A stretch of DNA of 64,000 bases from Chionis minor. Lineage: Eukaryota > Chordata > Aves > Charadriiformes > Chionididae. Below, one piece after another: positions 38,544 through 51,428 of the stretch. How positions within the stretch are numbered: the stretch's first letter is position 1; each line of letters opens with the position of its first letter. The position numbers were made by a program, and so were the translations under genes. Location: contig VZSF01010416.1 of NCBI GenBank assembly GCA_013398295.1, forward strand, positions 1,966,306-2,030,305, given 5' to 3'. The notes beneath the pieces were generated by a model. It was given only the letters and a program-made list of their open reading frames with translations. It had not been told where the DNA came from and made no database searches.

Positions 38544-41500
38544 GAAGATGCCTACTGGTTTGCTAATGGTAGCTTCCCTCACTAAAAAACACAACTCCAT
38601 CTCACACTTACTGCTTCAGGGCCTGCTTGAAATAGCAGAAATTTCTGCTTTGCCTCCACTTCGTTCACATTTGTTGTCCTGTTCGTGTGATTTTAGTTAT
38701 CAATTGCATAAACATTCCTCTAAGAACCTGTGTACCCACAAAAAGCAACTCAAGTGCATTAGCAAGACAGACAGACATGAGGCAGCACGTCTGTTGTACT
38801 TAGCATTTCAGAGCCAAGGGGAGTCTTACAGCCCGCTAAGATGACAATTGGTTCTTTAGCTTTGAATTTGCTTGGTTGCTAAGATCATTAACTTCATTTC
38901 ACATAGAACCAAGCTGTCAGATTATTTTGATAATAATATGTTACACTGATCACGTACCACAAGAAAAATCATACATTAAAAGTCCAAGTTAGCTTAAAAC
39001 AGGTACTCCTTAACTAAAATGTCTTCCTTCCCATTGGGTTTAAGTGGTTGCAACCAAGGAAGTGTTTGACATGATACTCCTGTGTTTTACCAAATGTTAC
39101 TGCTTATAGACTTACTTCATCTCAGGCTATAAAATTTCACAACAAGCCAGTCAATAAAAAAAAAGTTTAAAAAAAATATATGTCTCATGAGAAAGTTTCA
39201 TTTCATCCTCATGTCCTGTAAAATATTGGTGGCATTATTTTTGCACGTGTAAGTAAAAGCCCTCTCCTGAAAGTTACACACTGTGGAAAGACAGCAAAAT
39301 CCAACAAATAAATGGGTGGAGAAAAGGAAGGAGGGGAAGATACTGTTGTGATATTGGAAAACAATTCTACTTATATACAGTAGGTTACAAGTAAACCAGA
39401 CTTTAAGGGAAGTCCATTTAGGCCATGATTTCTGCACAGAAAATTACTAAGCCAATATGCAGCAATAGAACAAGAGAAGAAAGGAGTCCAAGCCTTCCCA
39501 AAAATATGCCTAGCGTATAAGAAAAACTAATGGTTGGTGAACAGTTCGCCAAAAGGAAGATAGCACCTGTTCAGACAGAGAAATTTTAATGCTGAAACAT
39601 TAGTGACAAAGGTTTCAGTTTGCATTGGTGGCATTGTGTCCACTCATAGTAACATGGTCAATGGACCAGAAGGGAATTATTTCATTGAGTTTTAACAGGA
39701 GGCAAAAGCCTTTGAAATTTTTGTATGCATGTCATCCAAGGTAATAAAAAAGCAAAAATGCAGCAGAAGACAAGACCTTCATGTAGCTATCAAGAATAGC
39801 TCAAGTGGGTTATTATGAATAGGCTTCTGCAAGGACTTTAACCATCATAAAAACAGTAAGCACAGATAGTCAATTGCAGAAATGTACAGACATTGCCAGG
39901 ATGCTATTTGTGAGAGTAGAAGAAAAGACACTGATATAATACCCACTGCAGAAGAAATAAAAGAACCACCAAAATAACATGAGAACGTGCACTTACTCTG
40001 TTGATACAAGCCCTCGTTTAGATGCTGAAAGGTACCGGTTCCCTGGCAGCAGAATGTGTTCCTAACCATACAGCAGGCTACACTGGCGGTTTTTCAAGTG
40101 ACAACTGGGACTATTCATCTACAGAAGTAAGAAGGTCAAAGTCAGTGAATTCTTTGCATACTTTAGTTCTTCATATGTTTGCGTGTTTTCTTTTTCCTAT
40201 TTAAACTGTAACAAGCACCAAACTACACAGAAGAACACTTTTAAGAATCATCCTTGATACTACACTGACCCACAATTTTTTATAAAATTATTTCTTTATA
40301 TAGACAATGTTTGGAGCAGAACAGATCACTGAAGACCACATGATCACTCTACTTCTTACAGTCACATCATTTAAAGGAATTTTTTTGGTTTTTTCCCCTA
40401 ATAAAAACCTATCTAATAACTCTGGCTACAATATATCACCCATTATTTATATCTCGTGCCTAATACCATAGTGCTTTGGGGGCCTGTTCATGATGGCCCT
40501 AATCATCCGCTGTGACAAGCAGACTTCTGTTTGGACTTGGATTTATTGCTGTAGTTTGTTGGTTACCTAAGGATTAAATTGCACTCCTGTTTAAATAAGG
40601 GGCCTCAAATAGATGCTCTATATTGTAGCAGAGAGCTAACTGTTGGATCCGTTGTTCTCTGACACCTTCTCTTCTTTTATCAGCCACAGACTTTTTGAAT
40701 TTAATCTTGTCAATTTTCTAGTTATTTCCTGATACTTAGGAGAGGTTTGTTCAACTGACTGCATGATCAAAACTTTAATAATGACTCTAGATAATTTAGA
40801 TGCAAAATTTTAATAGTTATCACATGTCCTGAGGTTCATCCATTGAAACATGTATACCACAAAGAAGAATCAGTCCATAGACTATGAAGGTAGACACCCC
40901 TGGCTAAAATATGCACTGTAGAGCACATACAGTCTGGAAAACACTCTGTACGATAGGATACAAGAATTCAGACATAACGAATACCATTTCACAAATGCAC
41001 AGATTATACTGAGCTAGAGAGACATATCAAACTCTGAAGAACTTTAGAAAGCTGCAAGAGAAAAGAGTCTGATGTGTGAATTAATTATCTGACCTCTGTT
41101 TTGAATATGTCATATCCCAGTCATTTCCTTTTATTAGAAGACTGTATAATCATGAACATAATAACAAATGCAATGTTTAAGACAAATCTGATTTGAATCT
41201 TTGTACTTGGGTCACGCATAATGTAATTCAGCTTTACTCTCTGCTTAATGCAGATACAAAACTGTATATACAAAACTGTTACACAAAAATATAAAGTATG
41301 AAGGAGCAAACTCTGTTCCAAAAGGACAAAACTTTTCAACCAAAGCATTTAAGCCGAAATGGGTAGGGTCACTACTCACAACACAATGCCACACTACCTA
41401 ATTGGACATAGAAACATTGAGATTTCATGTGACTAGATTATAGCATGCACGACCACGCCACTCTGGTGGCACCATTGGAGGCAGTAAGTCTGTTTTGAAA

Positions 41501-44500
41501 CAGTTAATTGCTTGTACTGACATATCTTTGAAAGCACATACTTGGCCCGCTTCAGTAGACACATAAGAAAATCCTTGGAAGTTGTAGTAACTCTGACTTT
41601 GCTGCTGACTTTTGCTGTAGTTTGCTGATGAGCTAAATAACTTTGCCATATGCATGCTCAGATGATCATTCATGCTCATTTGTGATCAGTTAAAGTATCT
41701 TCACCATTTTAATGCAGTAAATATCAGCCTATGCCATACAAGACAGCAGGCACTTCTAGGAATATATTACACTGGATGAATAGGACTAATATTAATAATG
41801 GGCTTTAGCGCTAATCATTCCCCTCTCCTTACTTGCATGACTGCTTCTCTAAATCTTTCTGTTTAGACACATTGCTTATATAAAGTTTGTTTGTGCCTGC
41901 CTTTCAAAGGTTTGCATTGCAGTCTGAAAACAGTTATTCTCTCTACTCAGCACTTTATATTTATAACCACACTTCACAAAGCTTTTGTTAAAGATCGCCT
42001 GCACCTATTACAAGTCTGTAGGAGCACGTTGTTTATGAACTTGAAATGAGACACACCGGGGTGGTTTCCATTTAGACAGCATATGGTAGCTACCTAGATT
42101 TACTGCAGTGCTATGGATCATTTGCTACAATTAATAAAGCTAACCAAAGTAAAGAAAATGCAATTGGCAAAAATATGTCTTTTAAGGTTTTTTTCCCCGA
42201 ATTGGATTCAAATGAAGTTTTGAGACATTCCAAAAAATTGCATTTTGAAAGGACTGAAGCATAACATTTTCCAGATTAACTGGGAAATAACACCACGATC
42301 TCACAACACGAAAGGGACAAGAATGGCCCTTGGTCCTGTTTAGTGTCAGTCTTCTCAGTGCTTTCATAGCCTTCTGCTTTGGGACAGGTTGCCTGGGCTT
42401 TCAGAGAGCTCTGAGCCATCTCTTTCTTTGCTTGGTCCAAAAGTATGGGCCAAGTATTAGTTCCCCAATGCCAGGTGAACTAATCTTTATGAAAAAGCTG
42501 CCCTGTAACTGCAGACTGGGGGCACCTCAGAGGACTCCAGGTCCCAAGTTGCAGCTCATACCTGCAGCAGGTTGCCTTCCTAAGCAGAGTTTTCATAGTC
42601 TTTGCTGTGGGGCTAGGCTGAGGGTTAAGCAGAGGTCCCCATGACTTCCACATTCCTCACGTTGCAGGAGGATGCCTGGCAGCCCTGCAAGGCTGCACTA
42701 GAGCTGCAAGCCCTGGAAACGCTATCATCTCTACCCTTGCAACAGCCCCACTGTAAGGGGACTACTTAGATCAGCCCCAATGTGGACTGCTCAGATAAGC
42801 TCCAAAAGCTGTACCCATAATATTTCCAGAGTATGGGGCTCTAGGACAAGTCAAAAATTAAAGAACAGACTTGTAGGCTTTGAATGCCTACTCTGCACAA
42901 GGAAGTCCATGAACCTTGAGAGATGGGTCTGAGCTGCAGCCGCCATGGCTTTCCCAGCTTCAGAGCAGCAAGCCTGGAGCTACGGATCCTGAAAGCACCT
43001 TCAGACCTGGGCAGCCCAGTCTTCCCCTGTCAAACACAAACTGCTTTCATTAGGCACGGCTGCTGGGACACTTCACCGAGAGCTGCACTGAAAGTGGTGG
43101 GGAATTTTCTTCTTACTTTTTGAACCTCATGAAAGGCAGCTAGCTTGTTCAGGCAGCAAACATGAAACCCCAGACCCCTGTGAGTAAACATTTTGAAAAT
43201 AGGGAACTAAATGCCTACTTTAAGACTTTAATGTTTCAAACATCATGATGAAAAATAGCAGCAATGTTACCTCCTGTGGAGGCGAGACAGAAATAAATCA
43301 GGGGAGTAATTTACTTCAAAGGTCTCTATGTTTACCTCTCCTTGTCTCCTAACTGGGACACCAATCTTACTGACTGAAACCAAGAATGTAGTCAAAGGAA
43401 AAATATCCACAAAGTGCTTGAAATAGTCCAAATAATTGTACAGTCTGATGGTTTTAGAATTGGTTCTGACAGTTTTGTACTACATGGCAGTTTTCAGTAT
43501 TAATTTTCATCTTTGTTTGCATTTCGTGTCTGAGTTAGGACCAAATTCTCCCTAAGCCAGAGCCTGATTGGAAACTTGCTTCTGATCTGTTGGAAGGCAA
43601 TGACAATTGGTGCTGGACAGGATGTTTCCCTCTTACATGAAAAGGCATAGCTTAGAGCACAGCACTTGACACAGACCCAGAAGGCACACTTCATGCCAAA
43701 ATCTCTAGATAGTCTGTACCAGGGAAGAGAGCAATGACAGTACAGTGTGAGGATCTCTGAGCTACATTTGAGTAGTGGGCTGCACTTGTTCCATCACCTC
43801 CCCTTCATGTCTCCTGTAGTCATTCATGCAAACTGCTATATTTTGCTTTACCAAAAAAGCAGAAGGCTATTTTAAGTTGTTACATTTATTTCAGATTAAG
43901 AAAGTAATAAATCAAGAGAGTGGCAAAGGTTTTGTAAGTGAACACTCAAGTGCCATGTAAGAGGAAAAGCCAGACAACTCTGAAATGCAATAAAAAGGAC
44001 TTACAGAGGAGATTGCCTGTTGCTTGTTAAGCACAGCAAATGGTAACAGTTTGCCTTTATCAAAATACATGATTTTTGAACAATGAAGTCTGACAGAACC
44101 ATCCTAAAACATCCAGAAGTGTTCTGCCTGCATTCCCATTATTGTCTGGCTCTGCAAGACAGAATGTTTAAAGATTAAAAAGTGCAGTGCATAGAAAAAT
44201 GAGACTTAAGAATGACATCATCAAACACACCACAAAACAAGGAAGAATTACTCAAGGATTCCCTGGAGCAACCACAAGTCCTGCTGAGAACTTTCCTGCT
44301 AGGGCTCCCTAATTAATGTACCCATTTTCCACCTGTCACACAGCAGAATTAAACTCACTGCATCTCTGCTTTAATTCTCCACTCAATCAATAATTTGGAT
44401 AACAGATCCAAAGTCCTGTAGATTCTGTGTATTGATCTTCTCCCACCCTCAATTTGCCAGTTGTCTCCACTAACTTTGAGCAGTACGTCACTGAAAGTCC

Positions 44501-45859
44501 ATTTCATTTAAAATGTAATCACTTTGCCAATGCTGAACTGCTTGCCAGTTTCATTAGTCTTCAGGAAAACTTTCCCCAAATACGGAGCTGTATGTAAACA
44601 CGTTGAGTATTGCTTAGAAACAGAAATCAGCATTCATTCTATGACTTCTGCTCTAGCAATAAAAATTGTTCTATTCAGATACATAGAAATTCTGTATTTC
44701 AATCACTAGCCCTTTCCAAGCTGATCAGAATTAGGCTAAAAGTTCAAATATATTTCTCTTTTTTTTTTCCTCCATTGCAACTTCAAACTATTTTTTGCTG
44801 ATTGGATAAAAAGTTTTACTTATTTACAATATTTTAATAGAAAAGGTTTGTAACCAAGAAGCAACTAAAAAAATTTCTAGTCTTATTCTGCTGAGACAGC
44901 CTCTATCTTTTCCAGCCCCGTAAAGATAGATCTGCAAGTCTCATGAGGTTTCACAGTAATTAATGCAAACCATTTAAATCTGATTCTGAAAGCTGAATGG
45001 ACTAAACAATGGAAGGTAAATTACTTTTTGCTGTTTTACATCTTTTCAATTCCTCGGCAAGGGTCAGAGCTGACACTAGGAAGATTAAATAGCATACAGC
45101 ACAAAACGACCCTTATCACTGACTTTCTGGAAAATTTGTTTTCTATGTATGTAAAAGGTATATAATGCTCTTGACTAAGAAGATACATGGGCATCATTAC
45201 TGTGTTTATACCTAGTGAATAGAAATAGATCAGCAGATGTTCAGTTATTGGCAGGGAGATAGCAGAAGAAAGTTATTAAAATACAGAGAAAGTACTGTTA
45301 GTAGCATCCAATTCAGGACAGATTCCTGCATTGTTTTTCTGAAGATAAAATTCACTGAAAAAAGTTAGAAGAGTAAGTTTCTGATAACAGTAAAGTCAGG
45401 CATGAGTTAGGATACCAAACCAGTTGTATTCAGTTCATAAAGCTCAAAGTCTGACTCCAGCACTGCCATAGTGATGCATTTTCCAGAAAAAACAGTGTCC
45501 AGCACAGTGCCTTTTCTGCATGTCTGTGGTGGGGAAAAGGCTAATACGGGAAGGCTGAACAACCTGCTATTGGGTCAAATCCTTTCATTCCTCCAGCAAA
45601 AACAAAGAGATTTTTGATCTGTGTACTACCTTTGAAGTATTACTGGAAGAAACATGGGAATAACTTTGAACACTTCTCTAAAAAAGGGAGTGGAAGAGAT
45701 TTTTTTTAACTTACTAGCCTGGCCAAAGCTCATCCAGCTGGCCCAACTGCCAGTTGTATCCAAGACTTCAGGAATATTTAAAAAAAAAAAAAGAAACACA
45801 CCTCTGGATAGCCACACAGGGATCATATCAACCACTGATTTGGTTTCTGCTTTGGAATA

Positions 45860-47300
45860 CTTAGATATGTTAAGAATTTTCAAATTCAGGTCTGATATCC
45901 TAGGCTGCTTAAACCTGTATTAGAAGTGATCTCAGAGTCCTTAGTGGTTAGCTTTGGAAATTAGTGATAGACTTGCAGTAGAAGAAAGGACTAGATTTTT
46001 ATTATATTTCCATTCTTTGAAAAGGAGTTGAAAAATTATTAATTAGCTCCATTTCCTGGAAAAATTCTGGAATTAAATAATCAAACATATTATAAGTGCC
46101 TGCAAGATAATAAGGAAATGGGTTACACCCAACAAAGATTTTGTCAGGAAGTAGTCTTGCCAAGAAAACATCAGTTATTTGTTAATAAGGTAATAGGCTT
46201 TGTGGATAAGGGAGGAACAGTTAACGTTATAACGGATCTAATAACATTTGCCACATGATCTTATATGATAGTCTAACAAAGAGCTAGGAAAACATGACAC
46301 AAATAAAACTGTTCCAGGTTAGGTGCACAACTGTTTGGATTATCGTATTCAAAGAGAAATTATCAGTGTAGTTTTTCCATACTTGGGCAAGTTCACTGCA
46401 TGGTTTCTGCGAAGGATTTGTCCTGAATGTTGCTCTGCTCAATACTTTCTCTAATGGCACAATCACAGGACACGTACCTATCACCCTCAGATGACAAGAA
46501 ACTTGGACGGACTGCCAGTTTATTGCAAAGTAGAAACAAATTTCAAAATGACTGTGACAAACTGGAGAAATTTTTAAAAATTGGGATGAATAGTATGAGA
46601 TACTATACCTAGGAATAACCAGCTGTAGAGATATACAGTGTAAAATTACTGGGTAGTTAAGAGAAGTTAAGCCCCATTTCAAAAAATAGTTAGAGGTTGA
46701 AATTATTTGTGAGCTGAAGATGAATTAGCAGCATCATAGTGTTCCAAAAAAGGCAGTCATAAGTATAGGAATATACCGAGTTAGGCCTGTAAAGACCATC
46801 GCACAATCATCTCTCTCTCAGCCACTATACTGTCACTATCTGCTTCAGAAAGATGCAGTCAAACAGGAATCCATCATGGAGCCCCCTGGGTCACAATGTC
46901 AAAGAGCAAACCCAAAAACGTGACCAGTTAAAAAAAAGATAGAAAGAATTCTGATTCTTTGATGCTAAAGAAGAGATAACTGAGAGAAGGGATGCAAATA
47001 CTTAAAAGACATTCCTGTGTAAAAAAAACCCAACCAAACAAACAAAAATCATGCAAACAGGAAAGAAACAATTCATGCCCCCTGTCCTTGAGAAGGGAAC
47101 AAGACCTACTCAGCTAATGCAGCGAGAAATAGTCAAGTCAGACCAAGAAAAAATACACTAGCAAAAAATGCACCAGAAAGGGCAATGCAGCACGGGAATA
47201 CAGTTCTTAGGGCAGGTTGCGAGTTTGCCCTCAACAGGGATCTTTAAGAACAGGCTTGACCAAAACTTGCCAGGAATGACAGGATGGGGCTGAGGGGTGG
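45860..47300 (+). mobile_element. Ancient, highly diverged CR1 LINE fragment (turtle/crocodile-like type)
   Basis: About 1.4 kb aligns in order with the CR1 consensus as I remember it from reptile genomes. Landmarks are GATCTCAGAGTCCTTAGTGG (about 45928), TGGAAAAATTCTGGAATTAA (46057), AGATAATAAGG (46105), GCTTTGTGGATAAGGGAGG (46197), CCACATGATC (46251), AGGTGCACAACTGTTTGGAT (46321), TTCAAAATGACTGTGACAAA (46542), AGAACAGGCTTGACC (47247). Translations in shifting frames give NCLDYRIQREIIS, EGFVLNVALLNTF and SDDKKLG, matching the CR1 blocks NWLDGRTQRVVVNG, QGSVLGPVLFNIF and ADDTKLGG. The last is the catalytic DD motif of the reverse transcriptase. Many indels and stops are present. It is far more decayed than the CR1 at 8.4 kb. 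Confidence 0.85.
46320..46620 (+). pseudogene. CR1 reverse-transcriptase palm remnant
   Basis: This is the most readable part of the old CR1. From about 46429 to 46612 a plus-strand frame reads through the DD catalytic motif (SDDKKLG, from about 46487) into NKFQNDCDKLEKF, the equivalent of IQNDLDKLEKW in the family. Upstream, EGFVLN lies in another frame, so at least one indel separates the blocks. The W expected just before the HNCLD block (equivalent to KNWLD) is a TAG. It cannot be functional. Confidence 0.8.
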
Positions 47301-49084
47301 GCTGAAGCCCATCTCAGCCTCCTCACTGTGCTGCTGGGGAAGCACAGCTGCTCCTGGCTGCACAGCTGCATCTCAGCCAGATGTTCTGCAGTCAAGAGAA
47401 ATGGACACACATACAAGATTCCTATTGCTCATACAAGATTTGTTTAAGATATCACTGCCCAGCAACAGAAAGATGACTTTGCAGATTTTTATGAAATATA
47501 TTAGTGTTCTTTCCCTGCCTGACATGGACCCTTGCAAACTTCTGCATTCCTGAATTTGGAAAATGGGTTTTTACATTGCAATTTCTGAGTTAGGGGGTAA
47601 TTCCAGCTCAACTATCCATGAGATGACAAAAATGGATAGGATTATTGCTTTTGGGTACATGGCTATGCACAAACTGCAGGACCTGGGAGCCCTTCCCAGT
47701 TCCTCAGTCCAACACAATGTTTTATTCCCCTCCTGACTCAATGCAAACCAGACAGTAAATGCTGTTTCCTCACCTTATGCATGTCATAGTCTCCATGGGG
47801 AAGGAATACAGGCATACAAGCCAGGGAGAAACTTGATCCTCATCCTAACAATGGGCTAAACATGTAGATAGCTAATATATAACAAAATGCCTGATTTTTC
47901 AAACTCAGATCACTCTCCAGGATCAGGCTATGACATTTTGCAGAAGACACTGGAACTGTTTTTCTGATGTACCATTTTGTTGCAATAAGCTGCTTAATGC
48001 ATTGCTCAGATAGTCTCCATACCCAAGGTCTCAGTGATTAGCTGCAAGGAATCTAAATCAATTAGTAGTTTGATTCCATTCAGTTGCCACTACAGGGGGG
48101 AAAAAAGGAAGGAAGGACAGAAGGAATAAGAGCTGACTCAATAACTGGGCTGTTCCAGTCATTTTCTGTGGGTCCAGTGCTAAATGACTTAGTCTTGAGG
48201 AGAAGTTATTTCACTGAGCTGAAACATACCCACTTCTGTTTTGTGGTCTAGGAGACAGCAAAAAAAAAAAAAACCCACCCTCACAGCATTTATTACTAAC
48301 AAGACCAGTAGCACTAGTGGAGGAGAAGTCCTACAGAAGTCATGTCTGTTCTGCAACTGGACTGAAGAAAAGAGCATTTCACTTGCAAAAATTGTCAGTC
48401 ATTTACTATTCAAACAGAAAAATCTCATAATATATTAACTATGTTTGTAAAGCCTGTGAAGTCTCAGTTGCATTGATTTATACCAACAAATCCACTGTTT
48501 AAGTCATTTAAGTCACTGTGAGAACTCTTCATTCTTAGAAGAAATACACAAGATGTGGCAAATACTTAAAATTCCTCAGTTCCTGTCAAACAACTGACTT
48601 ACCTTTTGGACCCACTGAAAATGCTACAGTAGGATTCATGCAACTTACTTTGTGATACCCATTTAACAAGGCATTTTGGACAGGTGAACAGAGAAATCCC
48701 TGGGAGGTGGTGAATCCTTGACAATGCAATGATATTACCTCCAATGTGGTACTATACAGACTGCAGTAGCATAGACTTCCCTCAAGATCCTGCCTGTATA
48801 TACTGAAGACCCGTGCAAGAGCAGCTCACTCTTGCCAGCCTCTATACAAAGATTACAAAATTTGTTTTGTCCTGATTAGGAGATTTTTGTCATGTAACCA
48901 TTTATTATTGAATACAAGGATGAAAAAATGTCATGGTAGAAGGATTTTAGACTGTAATCTATACCACAATAATGCAAGACTGCTGATAAGATATTCTAGT
49001 TGCAGACTATATCAAAACAAACCTTGAAAACAATACCTTCAAGCAGTGGTAGCAATAAGTCCTCTCTATTTCAATAAAAGCTTT
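47301..49084. other. Intergenic or intronic sequence, 47.3-49.1 kb
   Basis: No exon, RNA gene or recognised repeat. A short A-run occurs near 48260. Open frames are short and overlap on both strands. Confidence 0.55.
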
Positions 49085-49265
49085 CCATCTCAGGATCTCA
49101 AAGAGCTTTTTAAATATTAATCAAGCCTCTAAGCAACCCTGGAGATGCTAAAATACTGCAGTCGATGATCAATTAAACCATATGCAGTTTATCCAGTTTA
49201 TAGATAAGGCATGGCAGAAGTGCAGAAATACCCAAATTTGCTCTGCACAGAGCCAGATCAGGCTC
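49085..49265 (-). repeat. MIR-family SINE fossil (first of two)
   Basis: On the plus strand, ATCTCAAAGAGCTTTTTAAA, TATTAATCAAGCCTCTAAGC, AACCCTGGAGATGC, then ATCCAGTTTATAGATAAGG and CAGAGCCAGATCAGGCTCT follow the complement of the MIR 3' end and core (CTCAAAGCGCTTTACAAA, TTAATTAAGCCTCACAAC, CCATTTTACAGATGGGG). Strongly diverged. Confidence 0.55.
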
Positions 49266-49369
49266 TCTTAAGTGGGTGGAAGCCACTTTAGCATCTGAAA
49301 CATCCTCTTTAGTGTGTCCCATGATAACTGTACTATCCAGGCTTGTCCATTTATCCTAGGCACCCAAAC

Positions 49370-49497
49370 TCCTATTAGAGGAGAAGTGACTACTACTTCT
49401 GTTTTATCATAGATGAGTGACTGAGGTACAGGGAGACAAATGATTTGCCCAAGGTCACACCAGAGGCCTGTAGCAGAGAAGAGGGTATTGCTCAGTA
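49370..49497 (-). repeat. MIR-family SINE fossil (second of two)
   Basis: The plus strand reads TTTTATCATAGATGAGTGAC, TGAGGTACAGGGAGACAAAT, GATTTGCCCAAGGTCACACC, then GTAGCAGAGAAGAGGG. This is the complement of the MIR core (TTTTACAGATGAGGAAACTG, AGGCACAGAGAGG, GACTTGCCCAAGGTCACACA, GGCAGAGC). It is the best-preserved MIR core in the window. Confidence 0.8.
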
Positions 49498-49531
49498 TTC
49501 TTGTTTCTTCTCAATAACCTGAATAGTCCTT

Positions 49532-49560
49532 CTTTTTTTTCTCTTTTTTTTTTTTTTTTT
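49532..49560 (+). repeat. T-rich simple repeat
   Basis: Two T-runs separated by CTC, the second 17 bases long. Confidence 0.9.
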
Positions 49561-49648
49561 AAACATTTCTTTTTCAGCCTAGTCCAGAGGGTATTGAGTC
49601 AGTCTGAAAGATGTGTTATCCTGGCAGCATGGGGATTTATTGTTTTTT

Positions 49649-49662
49649 TATATATATATATA
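49649..49662. repeat. TA dinucleotide repeat
   Basis: Seven TA units following a T-run. Confidence 0.85.
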
Positions 49663-51329
49663 GTTTTGACATATGCAATGAGTAAAACATTCTGTACTCG
49701 CAGCATTATTTATCCTCTAGCCTTAACTGCAGTGTTCAAAAACTAACACTGACTGTACCTTTCAGAGCACATGCAAGGGTAGCATGTTATTTGTCAAAGC
49801 TCACAAAGGCATTGCTGAGAGTGCAAGCTTTGTTCGTGAGACAGAATACTCTTCCCCTTTTATGCTGCAAATTTCTGGGCAATGTCAATATCAGTTTAAG
49901 AGGTCTCCCACTCTCTAGGCTCTTTCTGTCATGTGTTGACATCTTCTAGGAATCAGCAGATTTTATGCCTCTATTCAATTCACCTGACCTGTCCCTAAAT
50001 ATGTTCCTAGCATCTGAAAAACCATTCCCCACACAAACATATGACGAAGTCCAGATCAATAACACAGGATAAAAACAAACAAGCTAACTAAGGGAAGTCT
50101 AAAGTCTTAAGAGCTATCCACAGATGCTGCTATCTGGACTGTTCAATATGATGTTCTGAATTGCACACAGCAGGATTTCATTTGCTACAAATAGCTTTGC
50201 ACCAGCAGCATCTTCAATAATTTTATCATGCAGTGTTCCCCAGATAGAGCAATATTTCATTTAATAAACAGCAAATTAAAATAGCAAATATAGTGAAAGA
50301 CAAAGCATGAATAGATTTGCTTCAGAGTTTTAAAGAGAACATTGGGTTTTATTTTACTTTTTTTTATTTTTTAGTATTTCTGTAGTCGCTCATAAGGTCA
50401 CCTTCATGACAATTCCAACAGGGGTTTATCTTGTAGTGCTCACTCTGACATACAGCCTGATGATTTATTATTGCTTAGTTCTTGATACTGTTCACTGCAC
50501 AATCCAATCTAAGAGAGACACATATTTCTCAATTCAGGGACTTCTTTTATTTTATGAAAAATCAGCTTGGTGCTTTGTGGTAAAAACTAGACTTGGCATT
50601 TGATCTTAATTTATTTTTTTTAAAGTATTTTTTCCCCTATTCTGTGTTTCTCTGCTGTATCTTTGATGCATTTCAGGATCATTTTTGTTTTGTTTTCCTT
50701 TGCTTTTCTTCCCTCACCTTATTTTAATATGGCTACACCCAGAAGAAAAATCTGCCACAGCGGCAGTTCCTTCCAGCCACTCTTATCTAGATTTCTGTTT
50801 CATACTAGTAGGTGACATGGTGATAGATTTCATAGGTTTTCTCTCCTCATTTGGGAGAAGGAATATAATTATGCAAAGGAGGGTTAGATGGACAGTAGAA
50901 ATATATCACTATTAACCCAACAGAATACATGCAGATTCACTGTGGTTATGTGCTTAGAGGGGAGGGGGGAAAAAAAACACCACCTTTATATGCTAGATGA
51001 GGTTTTTTCTCCCTTTGTATTAATATCAATTCAAGGGTAAGTCAACAGCTCTCATCGTGTCATTCCTGCGTCTATGGTCTTATGATACAGTGCTACTTAA
51101 ACTCTGCTCCCCTGCAAAGCTGTCTCCAATATTCCTATAGACTGTCTAAGCCATTTGGTATCATTAAACCTCACGGACCAGGCTGCCCGCTATTCAGCTA
51201 CATTCCTTTAAGTCTGCCAGTCATTAGCTGGTACGTTAAGTAGCTAATGGTGCTCTCACAATATCTGCTGCATCATGCAGGTGCAACAGAATAAACATTT
51301 TTTTCCACTGGTGCTTTGTCCTAAATCAT

Positions 51330-51428
51330 TAAGGACCCCAATCCTGCAAAGATTTATGTATGTGAATAAGTTTATTCACATGAGCAATCCTGTTTCAAGC
51401 CTCTTAAGCACACGCTTACAGGGTCAGA
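51330..51428. repeat. Ancient amniote-type inverted-repeat element with internal hairpin
   Basis: The left part (CCCCAATCCTGCAAAGATTT, then ATGTATGTGAATAAG) matches a palindromic repeat I recall from turtle and crocodilian genomes (CCAATCCTGCAAA-ACTTACGCACGTGAGTAA). The right part (CTTAAGCACACGCTTACAGG, then GTCAGAATCTT) is its approximate reverse complement. Inside lies a perfect 10-bp stem with a 2-base loop: ATGTGAATAA (51360-51369), GT, TTATTCACAT (51372-51381). It was probably a non-autonomous foldback or DNA-transposon relic. The family name is not recalled with certainty. Confidence 0.5.

Larger units (their letters stand above)
35079..45859. other. Intergenic or intronic sequence, 35.1-45.9 kb
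   Basis: No recognised exon. The longest open frame of the window lies here (35883-36374 minus, 163 codons). It overlaps long frames on the plus strand and has no known domain. A GC-richer patch spans about 42.3-43.1 kb and contains no recognisable coding sequence. 36.7-41.8 kb is AT-rich and featureless apart from the MIR-like fossil and CTCF-like motif listed separately. Confidence 0.5.
49498..51329. other. Intergenic or intronic sequence, 49.5-51.3 kb
   Basis: T-rich start with a broken T-run (49532-49560) and a strong acceptor-like TTTCTTTTTCAG ending near 49578. The sequence after it has no recognisable coding sense. No other repeat or gene is recognised. Confidence 0.5.

Noticed and set aside
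49560..49746. Strong acceptor-like TTTCTTTTTCAG followed by an open frame
   Set aside because: The frame's translation matches nothing known and no donor site closes a plausible exon.
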